In this document: positions 6,373-10,706 of the stretch, one piece after another | Layout of the letters: every line of letters starts with the position of its first letter | How positions within the stretch are numbered: position 1 is the first letter of the stretch | DNA from: an uncultured Bacilli bacterium | Lineage (GTDB): Bacteria; Bacillota_I; Bacilli_A; RF39; UBA660 | NCBI GenBank assembly: GCA_944358495.1 | Contig: CALVRF010000045.1 | Coordinates: 1 to 10,706, forward strand | Direction: 5' to 3' | DNA: 10,706 bases | Program-made: the position numbers and the translations under genes | The notes under the pieces: generated by a model | What the model was told of the DNA's origin: nothing | Seen by the model: the letters and a program-made list of their open reading frames with translations, nothing else | Databases searched by the model: none

Positions 6373-7869
6373 ATGGTAGAAGGTGGAACATTTAATATTA
6401 CAAACACAGATAAACCGGTAAATGAAGATATCATTGTCTCATTTTCACCATCTGCTAATATCGTTAGATATGATTATACTGTTTATAAAGATGGAAATGC
6501 CACCGATACTGTGAATGTAACTAACAATCGCCCTAGTTCTATTTATTTAGATGAAACCGGAAAATATCAAATTACCGTTATTGGCTACGATGCTGAAAAT
6601 AACGCGGTTACTAATAACAGTGGAATATATGAAGTTGATAAAGAAGCTCCAATTATTAATCTTAATCAAAGCCATTTAACTATTCACCCCGATGATAAAG
6701 TTAATTTAGAAGAAGGGGTTAGAGCTACTGATAATTTTGACGGTAACATTACTAGTAAAATTACTTATAACGAAATAGATTTAAATAATCCTGGGGAGCA
6801 AAAGCTGACTTATACCGTTAGTGATGAAGCTGGGAATGTTGCTACTAAAGGCGTTATCATTGATATTCAACCTCATTCCACCAGTTTATTATTTTTGCAA
6901 ATTGTTATTATTGTTTTATTAATTTTGGTTATTATTCCGATAATTAAATTAAAGCGTTCTTTATCTTTAGAAAAAAGAATTGAGCCTTTTATTATCGAAC
7001 CAATCAAGGGTCACACATCGTCAGCTTTTGATCGTCTATTAAATATTTATCATCGCTTTACCGCTATTATGGTTGAAGGCTTAAAAAAATCTGTTTTTGC
7101 CCAAAAATATGCTAAAAAACTTGATAAATATGCGACAGTTAGTGTTATCCATCAAAATGGCCTGGAAATAGTCGCTGGCAAAATTATATTATCTTTATTT
7201 TTTGTTCTTATTGCTGTGTTTGCCACCACTATTCAATTAAGGCTCATTTCGGTTTATGAAATTGCTTTACCATTATTAGCGGGCTTCTTCATGCTTGATA
7301 TTTTATATTTTGTCAAATATAAAGTTTTTAGAAGTAAACTAGAAAACGACTTTTTATCTGCCATTATTGTCATGAATAATGCCTTTAAATCTGGAAGAAG
7401 TATCAGTCAAGCCATCGATATAGTTGGTGATGAAGTGGCTGGTGTTATCGGCAGAGAATTTAAAAAAATGGCTTTAGAATTATCCTACGGTTTAGGGATT
7501 GATGTAATCTTTAAAAGATTTTCCGAAAGAGTTAAGTTAGAAGAAGTTAGCTATTTAACGGCCTCTTTAACCATTTTAAATAAAACAGGAGGTAATATTA
7601 CCGAAGTGTTTGACGCTATTGAAAAAAACTTGTTCAATAAGAAGAAGCTTAGATTAGAACTTAAATCTTTAACCGGTAGTAGTAAAATTATCGTTACCCT
7701 TTTATTAGCTGTACCATTTTTATTCGTTCTTTTTGTAACGATGATTAACCCAACATATTTCTTACCATTCTTCACCACAAAGTTAGGTATTGCCTTGTTA
7801 ATGTTTATAATTATCTATTACATTATATTTGTAATATGTGTAAGAAAGATCATGAAGGTGGTGATTTAA
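6373..7869 (+). CDS. TadB-like platform protein with N-terminal Ig-like domains
   Basis: The C-terminal two thirds are an inner membrane platform protein of the TadB type. Predicted helices lie at about 271-288, 296-314, 439-458 and 471-490, around a T2SSF domain at about 326-430 (FKSGRSISQAID, TGGNITEVFDAIE). This part works with CpaF to move pilin subunits. The N-terminal 166 residues are unusual: two Ig-like beta-sandwich domains. The first (about 1-88) ends in GKYQITVIGYDAEN. The second (about 92-166) has ATDNFDGNIT and YTVSDEAGNVAT, typical of DUF5011/HYR-like bacterial Ig repeats. A helix at 172-191 joins them to the rest. It is preceded by acidic and neutral residues and followed by KLKRS, so the positive-inside rule puts the Ig part outside. 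There is no signal peptide and an in-frame stop at 6367-6369 prevents a longer start. AGGAG (6360-6364) supports the ATG. The 498 residues greatly exceed the usual 300 or so for TadB. Confidence 0.88.
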   Translation: MVEGGTFNITNTDKPVNEDIIVSFSPSANIVRYDYTVYKDGNATDTVNVTNNRPSSIYLDETGKYQITVIGYDAENNAVTNNSGIYEVDKEAPIINLNQSHLTIHPDDKVNLEEGVRATDNFDGNITSKITYNEIDLNNPGEQKLTYTVSDEAGNVATKGVIIDIQPHSTSLLFLQIVIIVLLILVIIPIIKLKRSLSLEKRIEPFIIEPIKGHTSSAFDRLLNIYHRFTAIMVEGLKKSVFAQKYAKKLDKYATVSVIHQNGLEIVAGKIILSLFFVLIAVFATTIQLRLISVYEIALPLLAGFFMLDILYFVKYKVFRSKLENDFLSAIIVMNNAFKSGRSISQAIDIVGDEVAGVIGREFKKMALELSYGLGIDVIFKRFSERVKLEEVSYLTASLTILNKTGGNITEVFDAIEKNLFNKKKLRLELKSLTGSSKIIVTLLLAVPFLFVLFVTMINPTYFLPFFTTKLGIALLMFIIIYYIIFVICVRKIMKVVI

Positions 7870-8565
7870 ATGAAAAATAAATTTATGAGTAAAATTTATC
7901 GGCAAAAAGATTTGGAATCCATCGCCGCTAAACTAACCAGCTTGGGTAATGACACTAAATTTGATACTTTGTCATTTTGTAACACTAGACTCTTTACTAC
8001 TTTGCTAATATTTATTATAATTTTATATGTAAGTGATAATGGTTATATTTATGCACCATTTGTCGCTATAGGGTATTATTATTTGTTTTATTACATATTT
8101 ATTACTAGAAAGCTTAATATTCGGATTAATCGTTTAGATTATGAGGCCTTGCAGTTTTTTGAAATTCTCACGCTAACTTTAGAATCAGGAAGAAATTTAG
8201 AAGAATCATTGAGAGTCACTTGTGATAATGTCGATTCTGAATTATCAAGCGAGTTTAAAAAAGCCCTTTTTGAAATGAACTTTGGTAAGTCATTACTAGA
8301 AGCTTTGGAAAGTATGAAAAAACGCATTCCATCAGAAACGATTAATAATATTATTTTGAATATTATTCAAACCAACCAATTTGGTAATAGTATTTTAGAT
8401 ACTATGTATAATCAAATTGATTTCCTTAGAGAAAAACAAATATTAGAAATTAAAGGGAAGATTAATAAAATTCCTAATAAGGTAAGTATTATTTCAGTTA
8501 TCTTTATTGTACCCCTTATTATGATTTTAATATTAGGCCCTTATGCAATCGACATTTTGAGTTAG
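7870..8565 (+). CDS. TadC-like platform protein
   Basis: This is the second T2SSF-family membrane protein of the Tad system, which forms the platform with TadB. It has 231 residues. Helices are predicted at about 41-54 and 58-78. A cytoplasmic T2SSF domain (about 85-200) carries TLTLESGRNLEESL and FGKSLLEALESM, with the gap in FGNSILDTMYNQ. A final helix lies at about 205-225 in IPNKVSIISVIFIVPLIMI, a TadC-like ending. It is shorter than many TadC proteins of about 300 residues, mostly at the N-terminus. The ATG follows the TadB stop with no gap. AAGGTGGTGATT (7855-7866) differs from the ideal binding site by one base and lies inside the end of the TadB gene, so the two are probably translationally coupled and made in equal amounts. 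Confidence 0.88.
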   Translation: MKNKFMSKIYRQKDLESIAAKLTSLGNDTKFDTLSFCNTRLFTTLLIFIIILYVSDNGYIYAPFVAIGYYYLFYYIFITRKLNIRINRLDYEALQFFEILTLTLESGRNLEESLRVTCDNVDSELSSEFKKALFEMNFGKSLLEALESMKKRIPSETINNIILNIIQTNQFGNSILDTMYNQIDFLREKQILEIKGKINKIPNKVSIISVIFIVPLIMILILGPYAIDILS

Positions 8566-8575
8566 GAGGAATAAA

Positions 8576-9883
8576 ATGTACTATTTTATTGGAATAAAGG
8601 GGTCAGGCATGAGCGCACTTGCTTCAATTTTATTTGATTTAGGTTATGAAGTTTCTGGTAGTGATTTTGATAAACACTTTTTTACCGAAGAGGGACTAGT
8701 TAAAAGAGGAATAAAAATTTTACCTTTTAATGCTGAGAATATTAAAGAAGGTATGATTATCATTAAAGGTAATGCTTTTACTGAAGAAAATGTAGAAGTA
8801 TCTAGAGCTATAGAATTAGGTTTAACCATTCATACCTATCAAGAAATGGTAGCTAAATTAACTAAAATGTTTATGACTATTACTGTTGCTGGCTGCCATG
8901 GTAAAACTTCCACATCATCTATGCTTTCTCATGTTTTAGACAATTTAGTTGGTACCAATTATTTAATTGGTGATGGTACGGGCCATGCTAGCAAAGAAAA
9001 CAAATACTTTGTTTTAGAAGCTTGCGAATATAAACGTCATTTTCTTGAATATACACCATATTATGCCATCATCACCAATATCGAACTTGACCATGTCGAT
9101 TATTTTAAAGATATTGATGATGTTATTGATGCTTATACTGCATATGCCAATAATGCCGAAAAAATGGTGATTGCTTGCGGAGATGACCAATATACACATA
9201 GCCTAGAAATAGCTAAACCTATTTTTTACTATGGCTTAGATGATGATAATGATATCATCGCCAAAGATGTTACTTATAGTAAAACCGGAACAAGTTTCGA
9301 TGTCTTTGTCGAAGATAATTACTATGGTCACTTTGATTTGCCTTTGTTTGGCAAACATCAACTATTAAATGCTTTAGCAGTTATTAGTGTTTGCTATTAT
9401 GAAAGGCTAGAAGCTAAAGAGGTTGCCAAACAATTAAAAACATTTGAAGGCGCTAAAAGGAGATTTGCTGAAACTGTTATTGGTAATAATGTCGTAGTTG
9501 ATGACTATGCCCATCATCCAACTGAAATAAAAGTAACTATCAAAGCCGCTAGACAAAAATATGAAGGAAAACAAATCATCGCGGTTTTTCAGCCTCATAC
9601 TTATACTAGGACCGAAACTTTTGCCAAAGATTATATCGAAATTTTAAAAACTGTTGATAAAGCTTATATTATGGACATTCATGGTTCTAGAGAATCATCA
9701 GGTAATATTACCAGCGAAGATTTGATCAAAGAAATACCCAATGCTGAACATATCAACATTGATGAAGCAAATAAGTTATTAGACCATGAAAATGCTGTAA
9801 TTTTATTTTTAAGTCCTAATGATCTTTCTAAGTTAGAAAATGATTATATAGAGTTATATAAAGGAAAAATAGAATCCAAATAA
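8576..9883 (+). CDS. murC: UDP-N-acetylmuramate--L-alanine ligase MurC
   Basis: MurC adds L-alanine to UDP-N-acetylmuramic acid using ATP, the first peptide step of cytoplasmic peptidoglycan precursor synthesis. At 435 residues it has normal length. The N-terminal Rossmann part starts with GIKGSGMSALA (6-16). The ATP-binding loop is GCHGKTST (106-113), where Cys107 replaces the more usual Ala or Thr. EACEYKRHFL and NIELDHVDYF carry metal and substrate residues, and DDYAHHP (309-315) marks the C-terminal domain. The EACEY-RHFL form is typical of Bacilli. AGGAGG (8564-8569) overlaps the TadC stop and lies six bases before ATG, and the gap to TadC is 10 nt. It is the last gene of the operon. Its presence shows the organism makes a cell wall, which excludes a wall-less Mollicute. 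Coupling to a Tad system is unusual. Confidence 0.97.
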   Translation: MYYFIGIKGSGMSALASILFDLGYEVSGSDFDKHFFTEEGLVKRGIKILPFNAENIKEGMIIIKGNAFTEENVEVSRAIELGLTIHTYQEMVAKLTKMFMTITVAGCHGKTSTSSMLSHVLDNLVGTNYLIGDGTGHASKENKYFVLEACEYKRHFLEYTPYYAIITNIELDHVDYFKDIDDVIDAYTAYANNAEKMVIACGDDQYTHSLEIAKPIFYYGLDDDNDIIAKDVTYSKTGTSFDVFVEDNYYGHFDLPLFGKHQLLNALAVISVCYYERLEAKEVAKQLKTFEGAKRRFAETVIGNNVVVDDYAHHPTEIKVTIKAARQKYEGKQIIAVFQPHTYTRTETFAKDYIEILKTVDKAYIMDIHGSRESSGNITSEDLIKEIPNAEHINIDEANKLLDHENAVILFLSPNDLSKLENDYIELYKGKIESK

Positions 9884-9896
9884 TTGGATTTTTTTT
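9871..9896 (+). terminator. terminator of the Tad-like/murC operon
   Basis: AATCCAA (9873-9879) pairs with TTGGATT (9884-9890). Two further pairs extend the stem outward, one of them G-T. A T tract (9889-9896) follows. The four-base loop ATAA holds the murC stop codon (9881-9883), so the last codons of murC form the left arm. No other convincing terminator was found inside the operon, which supports one transcript from near 3538. Confidence 0.85.
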
Positions 9897-9942
9897 CTTA
9901 TGAAAATAATGTCAAATGAAAGTCAAAAAAGAAAAAAAGTCA

Positions 9943-9998
9943 TTGTTGTTTGTATCGTAACAGTGTATAATAAAAGTGAGAGAATAATAAAGAAGGTG
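9943..9998 (+). promoter_or_regulatory. promoter and binding site of the secreted Ig-like protein gene
   Basis: -35 TTGTTG (9943-9948) and perfect -10 TATAAT (9966-9971) are 17 bp apart. The start of transcription would be near 9978, giving a leader of about 25 nt. AAGGTG (9993-9998) precedes the ATG at 10003. With the terminator just upstream, this gene is an independent unit. Confidence 0.65.
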
Positions 9999-10002
9999 TA
10001 TT

Positions 10003-10509
10003 ATGAGAGAGAAAAGGAAAAAGAAGTTAGTTATTTTATCAATGTTATTAATGCTTGTATTTATGAGTGTTGGCTATGCCGCCTTTAGTACTACATTAAT
10101 CATTAGTGCGACGGGTAATGTTACTGGACATTGGGATGTTCGGATAACTAATATTGAAGAGGTTAATAAAATTGGTGAAGGCGAAAGTGCTGCTACTCCA
10201 ATTTATACCAATACAACTGCATCAATGGAAGCTAATTTATATAATAAAGGGGATGCTGTTGAATACGATATTACTGTGACAAATAATGGCAATATTGATG
10301 CTAAATTAGATGATATTATTACCAATATTAAAAGTGATAACGATGCTATTAATATAACGTTTTCTGGCGTCTCTGAGCAGCAAGAATTAAAACAAGGTGC
10401 TAGTCATACCATTAGAGTCAAGATTGAATATAATCCTTATTATAGTGGTGATGGTGAAGGCTCAGGCGAAGTTGAAGTTATTTTAGCCTATACTCAAGCT
10501 AATTTATAA
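10003..10509 (+). CDS. secreted protein with SipW/camelysin-type signal region
   Basis: This 168-residue exported protein begins MREKRKKK, followed by a hydrophobic stretch (about 9-23) and GYAAFSTTL, with likely cleavage after GYA (residue 26) or nearby. The Y-A-x-F-S pattern resembles the signal regions of TasA/CalY (camelysin) proteins, which are processed by SipW-type signal peptidase in Bacilli. The mature part looks like a beta-sandwich. ISATGNVTGHWDVRITNI leads it, and VEYDITVTNNGNIDAKLDDI resembles CARDB/DUF11-like repeats. It has a single domain, no LPXTG motif and no C-terminal anchor, so it is probably released or held by assembly. Fibre formation as in TasA is inference only. It has its own promoter and terminator and follows the Tad-like operon on the same strand. 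It could act at the same surface, but nothing shows that. Confidence 0.8.
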   Translation: MREKRKKKLVILSMLLMLVFMSVGYAAFSTTLIISATGNVTGHWDVRITNIEEVNKIGEGESAATPIYTNTTASMEANLYNKGDAVEYDITVTNNGNIDAKLDDIITNIKSDNDAINITFSGVSEQQELKQGASHTIRVKIEYNPYYSGDGEGSGEVEVILAYTQANL

Positions 10510-10586
10510 AACGATAGGAAACCAGTAGTGTTGTTTTACAAGGACTTTTTTCAAGACGAAATATTAGAAATTTAAAAATAAAGTCA

Positions 10587-10617
10587 AAATATTTAGTTTT
10601 ATAACTGAATATTTTTT
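10587..10617 (+). terminator. terminator of the secreted protein gene
   Basis: AAATATTTAGTT (10587-10598) pairs with AACTGAATATTT (10603-10614) over 12 positions with one T-G pair and a TTAT loop. Six Ts follow (10612-10617). It lies 77 nt after the stop codon. The stem is AT-rich, but length and T tract make it credible. The 76 bases between stop and hairpin show no gene. Confidence 0.7.
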
Positions 10618-10677
10618 AATTATCAAAAAAATAAAAAAATTTTCTAGTTTTTGCAGGAATTAGGTCTTTTAATATCG

Positions 10678-10706
10678 TATGATACTTATAAAGAGTAAAA
10701 AGTGGG
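10678..10706 (+). promoter_or_regulatory. possible promoter and MraZ box of the next gene
   Basis: A -10-like TATGAT (10678-10683) is followed 15 bases later by AAAGTGGG (10699-10706), the very end of the window. In Mollicutes and related Bacillota, MraZ binds tandem AAAGTG[GT] repeats just downstream of the mraZ promoter. One copy fits the start of such an array. No good -35 is seen at 17 bp (TTGCAG at 10651-10656 is 21 bp away), and further copies would lie outside the window. Confidence 0.3.

Noticed and set aside
9900..10088. Plus-strand frame of 62 codons before the secreted protein gene
   Set aside because: It starts right after the T tract of the murC terminator with no binding site, covers the next gene's promoter, and ends inside that gene's signal peptide in another frame.
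1..10706. CRISPR array, tRNA, rRNA, insertion sequence or phage genes
   Set aside because: No regular direct repeats with spacers, no tRNA-like cloverleaf, no transposase, integrase or terminal repeats were seen. The region looks like chromosomal core with an envelope operon.

Overview
The window reads as a low-GC, walled, monoderm bacterium of the Bacillota. The DNA is very AT-rich, with A/T-ending codons throughout. Promoters are of sigma-A type (TATAAT, several with an extended -10), ribosome binding sites resemble AGGAGG, and there is a Bacilli-type MurC. Ten genes are supported. All read full length in the standard code, and all stop with TAA or TAG, never TGA. The proteins look closest in style to uncultured gut Bacilli related to the Mollicutes (RF39-like). 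That placement is inference.

Layout: (1) 1-241 holds hairpins and a strong hairpin with T-rich tails, then the mutS promoter. (2) mutS (242-2767, +) encodes the mismatch recognition ATPase. (3) A small unrecognised two-helix membrane protein (2799-3344, -) is convergent with mutS and shares a bidirectional terminator with it. (4) A divergent intergenic region (3345-3555) carries promoters for both sides, an inverted repeat and a terminator interleaved with the rightward promoter. (5) A tight rightward operon (3556-9883, gaps of 0-11 nt) encodes two TadE-like pseudopilins, a TadZ/CpaE-like ATPase, the CpaF/TadA secretion ATPase, a TadB-like platform protein with an extra N-terminal Ig-like region, and a TadC-like platform protein. 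Its last gene is murC, followed by a terminator whose loop contains the murC stop codon. (6) A monocistronic secreted protein with a SipW/camelysin-type signal region (10003-10509) has its own promoter and terminator. (7) The last bases contain a candidate first MraZ box, suggesting that the dcw cell division and wall cluster begins just outside the window.

The main discovery candidate is the reduced Tad-like (type IVc pilus or secretion) operon. It has a motor, two platform proteins, a ParA-like ATPase and two TadE-type pseudopilins. No Flp major pilin, prepilin peptidase or pilotin/secretin gene is visible here. Its TadB carries about 165 residues of two Ig-like domains with no signal peptide, and positive-inside charge places them outside the cell. 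The operon ends in a peptidoglycan precursor ligase. A plausible reading is an envelope-spanning Tad machine that contacts the wall or other surfaces through the Ig domains and is expressed together with wall synthesis.
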